In this document: in pieces, positions 1-10,322 of the stretch | Layout of the letters: each line of letters starts with the position of its first letter | How positions within the stretch are numbered: the stretch's first letter is position 1 | Source: Diphasiastrum complanatum | Lineage: Eukaryota; Streptophyta; Lycopodiopsida; Lycopodiales; Lycopodiaceae | Assembly: GCA_029204225.1 (NCBI GenBank) | Contig: CM055113.1 | Coordinates: forward strand, 3,861,194-3,925,193 | Direction: 5' to 3' | Length of the DNA: 64,000 nt | Made by a program: the position numbers and the translations under genes | Notes under the pieces: generated by a model | Told to the model about the DNA's origin: nothing | Database searches by the model: none | What the model saw: only the letters and a program-made list of their open reading frames with translations

Positions 1-615
1 GGTCTTTTGAAAAAATAAGCACGCATATGATACAACCAAGTTAAACGTGTAGCCACCTAGTTACTACTGAAAGATATGCTTTTGAACCAGTTTAGAGAAA
101 GTGGTTATTCATCTAGAATTCTCGGACGACTTAACGATGTCCAGAAGAAGAAAAAAGAATCTCTTCGAAGGTATACACAAAAAGTAAAGAATTTGATTGG
201 AAAACTAACTAGTGTGTACCCTGTTGCAATGCAGATCGAGTGGTTTTTGGTAGGATTACCATCGAAAATTGATTGATACTATAGACAAGGAGATATGACT
301 TCTTTATCAACAGTCATAGCGAGTGCTGAGAATTATGAGACTTCTAAGTTAGCACGTAAAAGACATTCTACTAGACGAACTCGAAAGTCTAACCATGACT
401 CAAGCGGTAGTGAAGATGAATCTAAATCTGAATCCCATTCAAGTTCTTCAAGTTCTGAATCTCAAAGAAAAAGAAACCAATTTTCTTACTGGATGTTAGC
501 ATATTATCCATTGATCTTGGAGATCTTGGCGCACCAGAGATCGACGTTACAATTGCGGGATGTTTAATTGAGAAAGTGTCGATCGAGTGTCAACATCATA
601 ATTAAAAACAGAGGA
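1..615 (+). pseudogene. Ty3/gypsy-like gag and protease fragment
   Basis: One reading frame runs from 76 to 567 with a single internal TGA at 274-276. It reads like the C-terminal half of a gypsy gag: a basic helix (ILGRLNDVQKKKKESLRRY), then IEWFLVGLPSKID, then SLSTVIASAENYE, then a Ser/Arg/Glu-rich tail. From about 522 a different frame gives GAPEIDVTIAGCLIEKVSIE, which resembles the start of a gypsy protease. The zinc knuckle is not seen and the match stops near 600. The stop and frame change mark it as dead. The family call is from memory of gag motifs and the lineage cannot be named. The left end is cut by the window. Confidence 0.55.
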
Positions 616-1870
616 CCAAGAAAATTTCAGATTTAGTGTCCAATCAGAAAATGATATATGGTGGTTGGCAGCGTTTCAGGTAACTAGCCTCATTATTACG
701 TTACATTCATTGAATAGTATTAATTCTTTGTTAACTAAGTCTGATTAATTCTTTGGACAGGTGCTGAAGGAGGATCATGATATATTATCATGGATATTCT
801 TAAGGACATCTTATCCTAGGATTATCAAGGACCATATGGATGGAGGACTTCTCAATGTTCTAGGAGTTGGAGACTTCAATGTTGAATGGCACTTAGCAAG
901 TGATTTGAAAACATTGAAATGTATGTATAATGTCTCTCACGATGCTACATCAGAACACCCTTGTTTGTACTGCATGGAAATGGCAAAAGATGTTACTAGG
1001 AGAATAGGAATTACTAGAGAATATGCAAATCCAAACTAGAAGCCTGTGCTGCCTACCCCCTTAAAAAATGTCCATGTTTGCACTCTTCATGCAGATGTTA
1101 GATTAATAGAAAAGATCATTTATTTTCATATAGTTTTTACTTGGAATACTAAGCCAACATCATCAGCAAAGGAAACTCTCTCTCGATTAGAAGATTTTAT
1201 CAAAAGCAGGACTTCATAAGAAACATGTCAAAATTCAAAAAGATGAAAAGCTTTCAGGAAAGAATGGGAACATGCCAACTGAGCCAAACATAGAAGGAGC
1301 AAAAGCACGTTGTTTTCTATCAAATCATACTGGTAAGGGTTCTTATATTCAACACTCAGTCTCGACAGATATTATTGCTGCTAGTCAAGACTTCGAGAAA
1401 GACGACAAAACCAGAGTACTAAAAGTTGATGTATGGAAAAAGCTTGATAGTATGATTGTTATTTTAAGAAAAGATAAATACTCTGATATTGATAAGAAAG
1501 TTGTACAAAGGACTTGTGTCGAGTTGTTAATGCAATATCAAAAGCATGGGGAGAAGATCACATCACTCATTACATGGTTAGTATAAATTCTTCAAAATGC
1601 TTTCAATTTTCCATATATATTTAGATCCAAACATGAGACTAACATTATGGTTTTGACATATGCAACACATACTAAGAGATCATACAACATTTTTTGCAAA
1701 CACATATGGAAGCTTGAGTGTATGGTCATCACAAGGGATGGAGAAGTCAAATTGGCAAGCACGAGTAGCATTCCATCGAAATACACAACATGGAGAAACC
1801 AATGAAAAACGAAACTACATTTGTCAATTGTTTCAGTGGTTCTACCGCAAAGTTCAGATTTGACATATAA
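616..1870 (+). pseudogene. Decayed multi-exon transposase-like gene
   Basis: A chain of exons in one orientation. Exon A ends at 679 and is followed by an 81-bp intron (GT at 680, AG at 759-760). The next exon (761-1039) contains VEWHLASDLKTLKCMYNV and EHPCLYCMEMAKD, the Trp-His-Leu, Asp-Leu-Lys and Cys-x-x-Cys spacing I associate with large eukaryotic DNA-transposon proteins. Further segments at 1272-1570 end in DHITHYM (read in the frame one base off), then 1660-1860 gives HILRDHTTFF and SSQGMEKSNWQAR. Stops at 1037-1039 and around 1219 and missing splice sites show decay. I do not recognise the exact superfamily. Its position upstream of two other relics could mean that all belong to one transposon, but I found no terminal repeats. 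Confidence 0.4.
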
Positions 1871-2463
1871 CAAAGTCTACACAATACAACAAGTTTAGAA
1901 AAGCATGCAAGTTCATACAGGAAGAGAAAATTAGATGATTCCTGAGTAGGAGATAACAAAGATATTCAATCATCATTGTCATCAAATCATGACATGTTTA
2001 GAATCGCTTGCAAATTCATTGAACAAGAGAGGAGAAATACTCAATGTAAATGTGTGACATGTTCAGAAGTGCATACAAATTCATGGAACAAGACAGAGGA
2101 GAAATACTCAATGTAAAGGTAATGATTGTATTAGAACAAAATACAAAGTGTCCATTATTCATCATTAGCTTGTGTGTCAGATTCTATGGCAGTATTGTCA
2201 TGAAGAAATTCTCTGCTAGAGTATGCATCTAATAGTTGTGTATTATCCTTATTTCCACTAAGTTCAATATAAGTATATTACAATGAATATGGGAGCTCCT
2301 TAAAGGAACATTCCCATTAGTAAAACCTAGAATGTTCAAAACATGAGATCTTTTGACAAAAATGATCTTATTTGTCTTAACAAATTTATGTCCTCATAGA
2401 TAAAATGATAAAGCTTTAACTGTCATTATCAGATTCTCTCCATTTGTGCTCAGTTTCGCATTA
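1871..2463. other. No gene; one short tandem duplication
   Basis: Nothing coding is supported here. A unit of about 65 bp is present twice in tandem, at about 1990-2052 and 2056-2119, with the shared core GAGGAGAAATACTCAATGTA. The copies differ by several substitutions and a short indel. The rest is AT-rich unique sequence. Confidence 0.5.
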
Positions 2464-2797
2464 GAGGAGTTCTAAATCCAAAAAAGACCCTTTGTAAAGA
2501 TTCGGACCAATCAAAACACTCAAATTTGAAATCTACATAACGTAACTTTTTGAGTCCACATTTTGATTCCACATTAAAAATGGCATAACTTTTTAGAGGT
2601 AAGTCCGAATTTAGTGGAGTTTGGTGCATTGGAAAGCGCTTGACAAGAGCTTTCCAATGATGTGTTATATGACATACTTATGAGCCACGATTAAAAAGTT
2701 ATGGCAAGTCAAAAGTATTAGTATTATAATATTTTAATGATATAAACTACGTCTTACACGAATTCTTAATGGGTCTTTTTGGAGCCCAAAACTCCTC
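2464..2797. mobile_element. Tourist-like MITE, copy 1
   Basis: A 334-bp non-coding element with imperfect terminal inverted repeats. The left end starts GAGGAGTTCTAAAT and runs to AAAAAAGACC; the right end is GGGTCTTTTT followed by AAAACTCCTC. TTA flanks both sides (2461-2463 and 2798-2800). A related copy lies at 3566-3920 in the same orientation, with long near-identical stretches such as ACGTAACTTTTTGAGTCCAC. The size, inverted ends and 3-bp TTA duplication fit PIF/Harbinger-type MITEs. The right TTA coincides with the stop codon (TAA) of the minus-strand gene next door, so the insertion lies just past that gene's coding end. Confidence 0.75.
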
Positions 2798-4401
2798 TTA
2801 TGAATGAGCAATACAGATATCATTCTTCAAGAAATGCCTAAGATAGTCGCCAAGTCCACTATCCCTTTGGAACGAGGATGCATGTTGTCTATAACCATCT
2901 CGTCTCCCAGGAAAGTCATCAATTATGAGAGCATCTTGCAATAAGAAATATGTTAGAAAAAATACATTCAGTAGTTAAGAACATTCTAATGCAAGGAAGT
3001 TTAAACACATACACATTCTTCATTATTAGTAGCAACCAGATCAGGATGATCAATATAATGACCACGTATTGAAGTGGAATCATCTGTGAAATGTATTAAT
3101 GGTGGACGAGGGAAGCCCATCTGGAATTGAAATGCCATGAATTCTTCATTGGATGGTCTGCCTCGTCCATCCTCAGCAATATTTGATAAAGTCTTAGTCA
3201 AGCACTCTTCACCGGTCATAAGTCCCTCCTCATCATCATAATCAATTCCAACAACAAGGTCATCTGTTTCAAAATCTACAATGTCGGAGAATTCAAAAAT
3301 TGTGCTAGATAATAAACATAAAACCTCATCTTCACGATAGTAAAAAAACTGACATAAACCAGTTGTAGTAAAATATATATTGTTTTATATAATATACTGG
3401 CAAATTAAAAAGACAGTTAGACTCCTCTATAGGAATCGATTTATCAGCAGATGTATTTTGGCCAATAGAAGAATCCCGGAGCACATGAGTATTTACATCA
3501 ATAAAGTCACTATCCTTATCAGGGGTGTCGATTAGGAAGTGACTGATATCCTTAATAGATCATTAGAGGAGTTCTAAATTCAAAAAAGACCTTTTGTAAA
3601 GATTCTTTTTATATTTTTTCTCAAATTTTTCTTACACGGACTCAAATTTGAAATCTACATAACGTAACTTTTTGAGTCCACATTTTGATTTCATACTAAA
3701 AATGGCATAACTTTTTAGTGATAAGTTCAAATTTAGCAAAGTTTGGTGCATTGGAAAGCGCTCAACAATGGGCTTTCCAATGATATGTTACATGACATAC
3801 TTATGAGTTACGATTAAAAAGTTATAGCAAGTCAAAAGTATTAGTGTTATAATATTTTAATAATAAAAAAGGCATCTTGCACGATTCCTTAAAGGGTCTT
3901 TTTGAAACTCAAAACTCCTCTAATGGACTGAACAGAGGATGATGCAATAGGTGGGTCAGCAACAGAAACTTTCTCATCATCCAAGATCTGAACTAACAAG
4001 AAAAGTATGAAACCACTCTGGTATTCAACCAATCGACATTTCTTGTTGCAATAAGGACACATTGAACTGCTTTTAAAAAGATCGAACAATTTGGTGAACA
4101 TTCTATCTAGTTTATGTCTGAAAGCTGGGAAAAAACGAATAAGATCAGTATAATGCATGTACGAGAGTGAACCTATGGACATAATAGGCTTACTGAGTAT
4201 ATCCCTTAATCTAACATAATGTTCATAAAATATGTCAGAATTTGGTTGTGCAGTCTTAAAAACATGTAAATATGGCCTGAATAGGCTATGGAAGTAGTCT
4301 AGATTTTCAGTAATCCCAAATTCAGTAAAAAATGAACTTAGGCCCGAATCTCGTGTAGATCCTGAGGAAGAGGCAATGACACTACAACAGATATCGCACA
4401 T
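2798..4401 (-). pseudogene. Unrecognised multi-exon gene, disrupted by a MITE
   Basis: The first ATG on the minus strand is at 4401 (MCDICCSVIASSSG). The first exon encodes about 140 residues including CPYCNKKCRLVEY, a possible CxxC zinc-binding piece. Coding continues past the MITE at 3566-3920 (KDISHFLIDTPDKDSDF) and in an acidic stretch near 3290-3220, then NEEFMAFQFQMGFPRPPL near 3155. A splice GT at about 3010 joins an AG near 2941 in phase, giving IIDDFPGRRDGYRQH and a stop at 2798-2800. I do not recognise the protein. A TATA box (TATAAAAGG) lies about 200 bp upstream of the ATG. It is probably inactive because of the MITE and the uncertain internal junctions, and it could be part of a transposon. 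Confidence 0.45.
3566..3920. mobile_element. Tourist-like MITE, copy 2, inside the minus-strand gene
   Basis: A 355-bp relative of the copy at 2464-2797. The ends are GAGGAGTTCTAAATTCAAAA and its imperfect inverse CTCAAAACTCCTC. The flanks are TTA on the left (3563-3565) and TAA on the right (3921-3923), a one-base mismatch to a perfect duplication. It separates two open stretches of the minus-strand gene, and the reading frame of that gene runs into it and stops. Confidence 0.7.
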
Positions 4402-4602
4402 GTGCGCGAGGGAGACAAAATGAAACAAAACTAACTGTAAAGATCACGCACAAGAGGGATATGTACGGCAGGTAGCAACTGAATATTGCACTTGTGCGCG
4501 AGTAGGGATTGATGAATAAAATGGACAACAACGCGCGCGCACAAGAGCGATACGCTGTGAATTTTGAGAAAGAGAAAAGTAAAAAATTAATAGAGTTTCG
4601 TG

Positions 4603-4922
4603 CCTTTTATACTGAATTTTCACACGTGTGATCAACGGTCAATGGACACATGTTCATTCTCAATTGGTCTTCAGGCACTGGCACGTGTGAGGTTATACCT
4701 GGACACGTGTGAAATGACACAAGGACACGTGTCTCGTGTTCATTCGTCGGATGGACAACACATGTCGCTCTCGCATTTGGCCGTACAATCCCACAGGTGT
4801 GAAAATGACAACCTGACATGTGTCGAATGATCATTTGCTGATTGGTCGCCATGTGTTGATGACTAGACAACTCGCACATGTGACAAGATGTTCTTTCGCA
4901 TGTGCGAACCGCGATATAAAAT
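4603..4922. promoter_or_regulatory. Divergent promoter with E-box/G-box cluster
   Basis: Two TATA boxes point outward: TATAAAAGG on the minus strand (4603-4611), about 200 bp from the minus-strand ATG, and TATAAAAT on the plus strand (4915-4922), about 310 bp from the ATG at 5233. Between them I count at least ten CANNTG boxes, mostly CACGTG or CACATG. CACGTG is at 4622, 4682, 4704 and 4726; CACATG or CATGTG at 4647, 4759, 4817, 4850 and 4875; and CAGGTG near 4795. Weaker CACTTG/CAAGTG boxes continue to about 5210. In plants CACGTG is bound by bHLH and bZIP factors. That this is one shared promoter is inferred from the layout. Confidence 0.6.
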
Positions 4923-5232
4923 CACAAACTCCGATGAATTTTTTTTATTTATTTTTTGATCCGCATATCACACTTGTGCACCACCTTCGTAATCAATATT
5001 CTGCCTACTGAATTCCATGCGCACTAGTCTGATATTTTTGCCTACGTGTTTTCTCATATCAGACTTGTGCGCCTCTCTTCTACATTCAACGATCTCTTTG
5101 ATATTTCGCTTGCACACGTCAGATACACCATACATTCTTTCCGTACATATCGCTTTTCTACGAACACTTCATAATCCTCCCCTTCTTATCCTCGTCGTCA
5201 TGCACAAGTGCAATATCCTCGAGTAAACTTCC

Positions 5233-7028
5233 ATGGATAGGAGAAATCAGACAAGGAGGGATTTCTTCTCTGTTGGCTCATCCTCAGCTCCTGCGGTTGC
5301 CATGACACCTCCGGCTAGATCTAGAAGGTGCACCCGTAGTAGGTGGCTCTCTGAAATTTGTAAGTATAAGAGATCAACTGCTCTGTTGATTCCCAGAGCT
5401 CCATTCTACCATGTCGTCCGCCACATAACTAGAAATGATCTCGGTCAGCTTGTTAGATTCACACCCTTTGCTCTCCAGTGCCTTCAGGAAGCTGTTGAGG
5501 ACTATATGAGCCTTTTTCTTGAAGATTTATTTTTGCTTGCTATTCATTCTAAGAGAGTAACCATAATGCCTAAGGACTTTTAGTTACTAATGAGAATGAG
5601 GGAGAGATTTTCCAATTTACAAATGTCTCAACTTGCTGCTCCTAGACATGTTCCTCTAGATAGGACTGATCTTTCTACCAAGCGTCCTAGGAAGCAGACA
5701 GCCCCCCAGAGAGCCCCCAAGAAAGTAAGGAGGGTAGATACCACCGACTCTGCGAAGCCTAACCTAGATGCAAATGTAGATAATGTTGCCCTAGATAAGG
5801 TTGTAAATATAGCTACATCGATTTTGGATACTCCTGTAATTCCTGTAGATACTACTCATCCACCTCCTCCTGCTCCTTCAAATCTTCATACATATATAGA
5901 TTATGATAATTATCTTAAATTTGAGAAGGACATAGCCAATGCTGTAGATAGAATTGGTACTCCATTTTGTTTTAGAATAGAGAAAATTGACTTAAGTATA
6001 GATTATTGAGTTGTCGATTGTTTGGATCTTAAAAATAGACGGGCTTCTATCAGTGATCATGTGATAGAGTCTAGAATTACACTCTTGCAATATGACATTG
6101 CAAGAGATTCATCCAATGAATTGCTAGTGCTTAGTAACTTTTTGCTTCAGGCCTTCAAGGAAAATGAGGATATATTGTCACATTGTCTGACTAGTGGATT
6201 CACACCAGCAACAAAATACCTGGTCGTGCCTTATAATACCAAATAAGATATGTTAAATGCTTCTTGCTGTTTAATGCTTTATCATTGGCATTATCAATGG
6301 AAATAGTTCTCAAAATTGCAGCTAATGGAATTTCTATCTTATTTTGCAGTGACCACTGGAGTTTAAACCTAATCTCTACTAAGAGATCTGTAGATAATAT
6401 TGTTAAAGATTTTCGTGTCAAGATGAACTCGGCTAGCAATACACATAAGGATGTGGATATATACTTGCCATATTTAAGTAAATATACTCCAACAGATGTT
6501 CCTCGCCTGAGTGGACTGGCAGATCGTTAGTTTGGAGGTAAATTTTGTCTTTCTTAACAACATTTTGAAATCAGTATTCTAATGTATTTGTTTCATTCTA
6601 ATTCATTCTGTTTCATAATTGATTTTTTGTGTGCTAAAATTTTTTGTAGTCACCCCAGCAAAATGATTCATTTAGTTGTGGGTAGTACACATTATATAAT
6701 GCAAAGTTATTTTTTGAGTGGTTCAACCTTTAGGAAAATGTTGATATTTCTAAGGTAATTAATTTTGCTTATTCTTATTTTTGTAATCATGATTGGTTTT
6801 CTATTTTGTTGATGTTTTTAGCCATTACTAATACATGAATGTTCTATCTTGCAGTTTACACTTCTTGAGTACACATCAAGCCATGTGTACATATTTAGAC
6901 AAGAAATTATCCTGAGCATACTGGCTCGGGCAAGGCTTCAGCTTCCCGTAGTTGATGATGGTGCAAAGGATGATGTAATTATACTAAATAAAGAGTATAA
7001 CAATACAAATAGCATAAAACAAAAATAG
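5233..7028 (+). pseudogene. Centromeric-type histone H3 fused to a Ulp1-like protease
   Basis: A single frame from 5233 to 6243 carries only two stops (TAG 5581, TGA 6007). Residues 44-127 are a histone H3 fold: KYKRSTALLIPRAPF, then LQEAVEDYMSLFLED, then AIHSKRVTIMPKDF. LLIPRAPF, the EDY and KDF, and one extra residue in loop 1, resemble CENH3 more than canonical H3. The tail lacks ARTKQTARKS. A basic linker follows (KRPRKQTAPQRAPKKVRR). From about residue 264 a Ulp1/C48 domain begins (ISDHVIESRITLLQYD, then KYLVVPYN). It continues in exons at 6350-6537 (DHWSLNLIS, the His motif), 6650-6758 (SPQQNDSFSCG, the Gln and Cys motifs; stops at TAG codons) and 6855-7028 (IFRQEIILSILARARL). The introns have AG acceptors at 6349, 6649 and 6854. 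The first donor, one junction phase and the catalytic Asp are not clear. The gene is decayed but once coherent. Confidence 0.7.
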
Positions 7029-7721
7029 ATTGACCATGTATAGAATTCATAGAAAAATATACATTGATATATCAAATGCTACTCTATTTTATGAATTTGG
7101 GAGCACAAATTACATGTATTGATGCCCAACTTGGGCTTTCATTTATTGAATGAAAGAGTCTATACACAGATTTTTACGAAATTTTATTTGAAGCTATTAT
7201 TCTCCCACAATGATGATTGTTGTAGGCAGATGTCTGCAACATGTTATTAGCTCTTGTCTTTTTCACATCTGGACAAATATTAGTGAATGTGCAATTGTAA
7301 ATGATGACATTTTCAATTATTTTGTTCCATTTTGAAATGGCAATAAACATAAAGTACTTACGAGTCTTCCGTTGATGATAAATCTGAAATATGTTGGTAT
7401 ATTGGTTTGTTATAGCATGAGCTCTCTTTTGATAAAATCAAGCTTCCAATGCTCTTCCACCTCAACCATAGTCAAATATTCCTCATTGTTAATAATGCTT
7501 ATCTCCATTCGGTTTGTGTGACCATTTAGTTCAAAGTCTTGATCCAGTGGTAGCCATGTACCTTCAATTTTTTTGTATCTCTGATAGCTAAATGTGAGAC
7601 TGAGCATTTGCTTTTCGATATGATAACGAAAGATCATTGAAGACTTGTTCATCCTGCATTCTATGTCATTATTTGTTACACATTGAATACACGCACAGAC
7701 ACACAGACACATCTCTCTCTA

Positions 7722-7764
<43 letters not shown>

Positions 7765-8279
7765 AAATAAGGCCGAATGGATGAATCTTGAGGGCAATTC
7801 TAGACAAATGGAATCTATGGGATAGTTGTCTGTCCCAATGTCTTGAATACGATTTGGGAACATGGTTTAGGAAACATTTTAAGAAAATGGTTTAGAGTTG
7901 TGTGTGTTCCAATTGTTTTTGGCTCCCAACTTGCATGATAATCAATCACCATCATATTCACCCAATCTAAGTTTGCAGCTAGGGAATCTATGGGATAGCT
8001 ATCTGTCCCAACGTCCTGAAGAGTTGAGGAGTAATATAGAGCTGTAGTGAGAGACGAGCTGCAGTGGGTGAGTAACTTTTGTAGTACAAACCACCTTCAA
8101 CAAATCCATACACACATATACACACACAATCCATTTCTTCCATGCCAATGAATGTGAATACTCTATGTGAATTTGTAGGATAGTGATTGTATATATTAAT
8201 AGCTAATAAGACATCATAGAATAATCCCAAGCTCTCGACGGATTGTTGCAAATAGTTGAGAGTGCAAGCAGGTAATTAG
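7029..8279. other. No supported gene; short SSR and a small duplication
   Basis: Mostly AT-rich unique sequence. A minus-strand open stretch at 7410-7712 has no recognisable domain and ends in a (CA/GT) and (CT)n tract, so I do not call it. A (CT)n run followed by (AT)n lies at about 7712-7763. A phrase of about 40 bp (GAATCTATGGGATAG, then CTGTCCCAA) occurs at 7808 and again at 7983, suggesting an old local duplication. Confidence 0.5.
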
Positions 8280-8410
8280 AATGTGCATTGCTTCTAAATT
8301 TTTTTGGAAAACTCGAATTTTTTGGAAAACTCAAATTTTTAGAACGACTCAAATTTTTTGAATGACTCAAATTTTTGGAAAGACTCGAATTTTTTTGATG
8401 ACATCGTTGA
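8280..8410. repeat. Degenerate ACTCAAATTTTT minisatellite
   Basis: About six units of 18-20 bp, each with GACTCAAATTTTT or ACTCGAATTTTT separated by GGAAA, GAATG or GGAAA-type spacers. The same unit occurs at about 48597-48675 beside another gene fragment, so it is a dispersed minisatellite. Apparent peptides rich in SKNL repeats on the minus strand come from this repeat and are not genes. Confidence 0.6.
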
Positions 8411-8559
8411 ACCATCGTTGAACTTCAGGTCATAAATTTTTTACCGCCACGCCAGGCCACTTCAACCCCATCTTCTCTTTCCATCCTCCACACCACCCTA
8501 CAATTTCCCTTTGTCCCCTCCATTCTCTCTTTTGGACAAGATGTCCCCATCCTTGTCTC

Positions 8560-8712
8560 CCTGATATAGATGTTATAGCATCCATCATTGAACCATCATT
8601 GAAACATCATTGAAGCACTGATACGGATGTTATAGCATCCATCATAGGAACCATCGTTATAATAATTATGTTATTATGTTATAGCATCCATCGTTGAACC
8701 ATCGTTTTAACA
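8560..8712. repeat. Three-copy GTTATAGCATCCATC repeat
   Basis: The phrase GTTATAGCATCCATC, usually followed by a CATTGAACCATC-type variant, occurs at about 8570, 8630 and 8679 with spacing of about 50-60 bp. There is no coding potential. It leads directly into the (CT)n satellite. Confidence 0.5.
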
Positions 8713-8719
8713 CCAAAAA

Positions 8720-8845
8720 GACTCACCAAATCTCTCTCAAATGCTCTCCCTATCTCTCTCTCAGTCACAGTTCTCACGGTTCCTCTCTCGCACTCACGGT
8801 TATCACGGTTCCTCTCTCTCACTCACGGTTCTCATGGTTCTCACG

Positions 8846-8889
<44 letters not shown>

Positions 8890-9144
8890 GCTCACGGTTC
8901 TCACGATGCTCAATCCCTCTCGGATGCTCTCCCTTTCTCTCACTCACGGTTCCTCTCTCACTCACTCACTCACTCACGGCTCTCACGGTTCTCACGATGC
9001 TCAATCTCTCTCACTCACAGTTCTCACGATGCTCAATCTCTCTCACTCACGGTTCTCACAAAGCTCTCTCTCTCTCTTGGATGCTCTCGGTTCTTGCGGT
9101 TCTCAGGGTTCTTCTCTTTCTCTTTGTCACTCACGGTTATCATG

Positions 9145-9212
<68 letters not shown>

Positions 9213-9260
9213 GGATGCTCTTAGTTCTCACGGTTCCTCTCTCTCACTCACTCACTCACG

Positions 9261-9335
<75 letters not shown>

Positions 9336-9656
9336 CTCTCGGATCTCACGGTTCTTATGGTTCCTCTCTCTCACTCACTCACTCACGGTTCTCACGGTTT
9401 TCATGACGCTCAATCCCTCTCGAATGCTCTCCCTCTCTCTCACTCACGGTTCCTCTCTCACTCACTCACTCACAGTTCTCACAATGCTCAAACTCTCTCT
9501 CTCTCTCACGGTTCTCATGAAGCCCTCTCTCTCTCAGATGCTCTCGATTCTCACGATTCCTCTCTCTCACTCACTCACTCATAGTTTTCACAGTTCTCAT
9601 GAAGCTCTCTCTCTCTTTCGGATGCTCTTGGTTGTCACGGTTCTCATGGTTCCTCT
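8720..9656. repeat. (CT)n / ACTCACGGTTCTCACGG satellite, left part
   Basis: Long (CT)n tracts (for example about 9145-9209 and 9264-9329) alternate with the phrases ACTCACGGTTCTCACGG, GATGCTCAATC and TTGGATGCTCTCGG. The same phrases occur at 16179-16480, 16640-16990, 39541-39600, 41690-41890 and 42230-42380. Copia element A is inserted in this array: its CCTCT target duplication is the last 5 bp here (9652-9656). Long SLSLSLSL-type open frames across the array are artefacts of the dinucleotide repeat. Confidence 0.85.
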
Positions 9657-10310
9657 TGTGAAAATTGTCAACATTTCCTAGCTAGTTTGAGGCCTAAATT
9701 GGCAATTTTTGTACATAGTTTTGGATCTAACCTTTCACACGTGTGAAAGAGACCTAGATACTTTTATTCTAGTATATATTTAATGTTGAAGAAGTCTCAA
9801 ACTTCGGGACCTTCTAAATGACACTAAAATCATGTTATTTGGACATATAGGCCAAAATTGGCTATTTTAGGTTACTGGTGTCCTAAAATTGGGTCCTAAG
9901 TTCTAGAGAGAGGAGAGAGAGTCATCTCTCTCACCTATATTAGGCTGAAATTCATGGAGAACAGGTTGGAGAAACCTTTTGTATGCTTCATTGAGATCAA
10001 TAGATCATTGTCATTGTTTCTTCCTCCATTGAGAGCATTGTTGTGTGTATTGTCTTCAAGCTATTGTGTATGATCTTAGGTGCTTTCCAAAAGTGGTAGG
10101 CTGATGTATTATGGACTGTATAATGCTATTTTGGGCCGCACTTGATGTTTATGGAAGTTTCCATTTGTGATAAATGCTTTTTGATCAAGTTCTTTGCATT
10201 CTAGGTAGCATAGAATGTGTTGCCAATTCCTAGCTTATGTAGTTTGGAGTGCAAGCATTCAAGCCAATGATCTTGGAGTTTAGATCCACTTAGGATCTGT
10301 ATTTTTCACA
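9657..10310 (+). repeat. 5' LTR of element A
   Basis: 654 bp, starting TGTGAAAATTGTC and ending TATTTTTCACA. The U3 contains the perfect palindrome TTTCACACGTGTGAAA at 9733-9748. A TATA-like CCTATATTAG lies near 9941. The last 355 bp or so (from GGAGAACAGG near 9955) are almost identical to the LTRs of element B, whereas the U3 between about 9700 and 9950 is clearly diverged from B. Confidence 0.95.
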
Positions 10311-10322
10311 TGGTATCAGAGC
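10311..10322 (+). other. Primer binding site of element A
   Basis: TGGTATCAGAGC directly after the LTR terminus, the standard complement of the 3' end of plant initiator tRNA-Met used by most copia elements. There is no spacer between LTR and site. Confidence 0.9.

Noticed and set aside
8694-9681. Long open frames encoding SLSLSLSL peptides over (CT)n, and RERERE or SLSLSL over (GA)n elsewhere (21157-21657, 44548-44808, 51122-51565)
   Set aside because: Dinucleotide repeats are open in several frames by construction; there is no domain, no consistent start and no conservation beyond the repeat.
10311-10322. tRNA-Met gene suggested by TGGTATCAGAGC
   Set aside because: Only the 12-bp primer complement is present, next to an LTR end. 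No cloverleaf can be formed.
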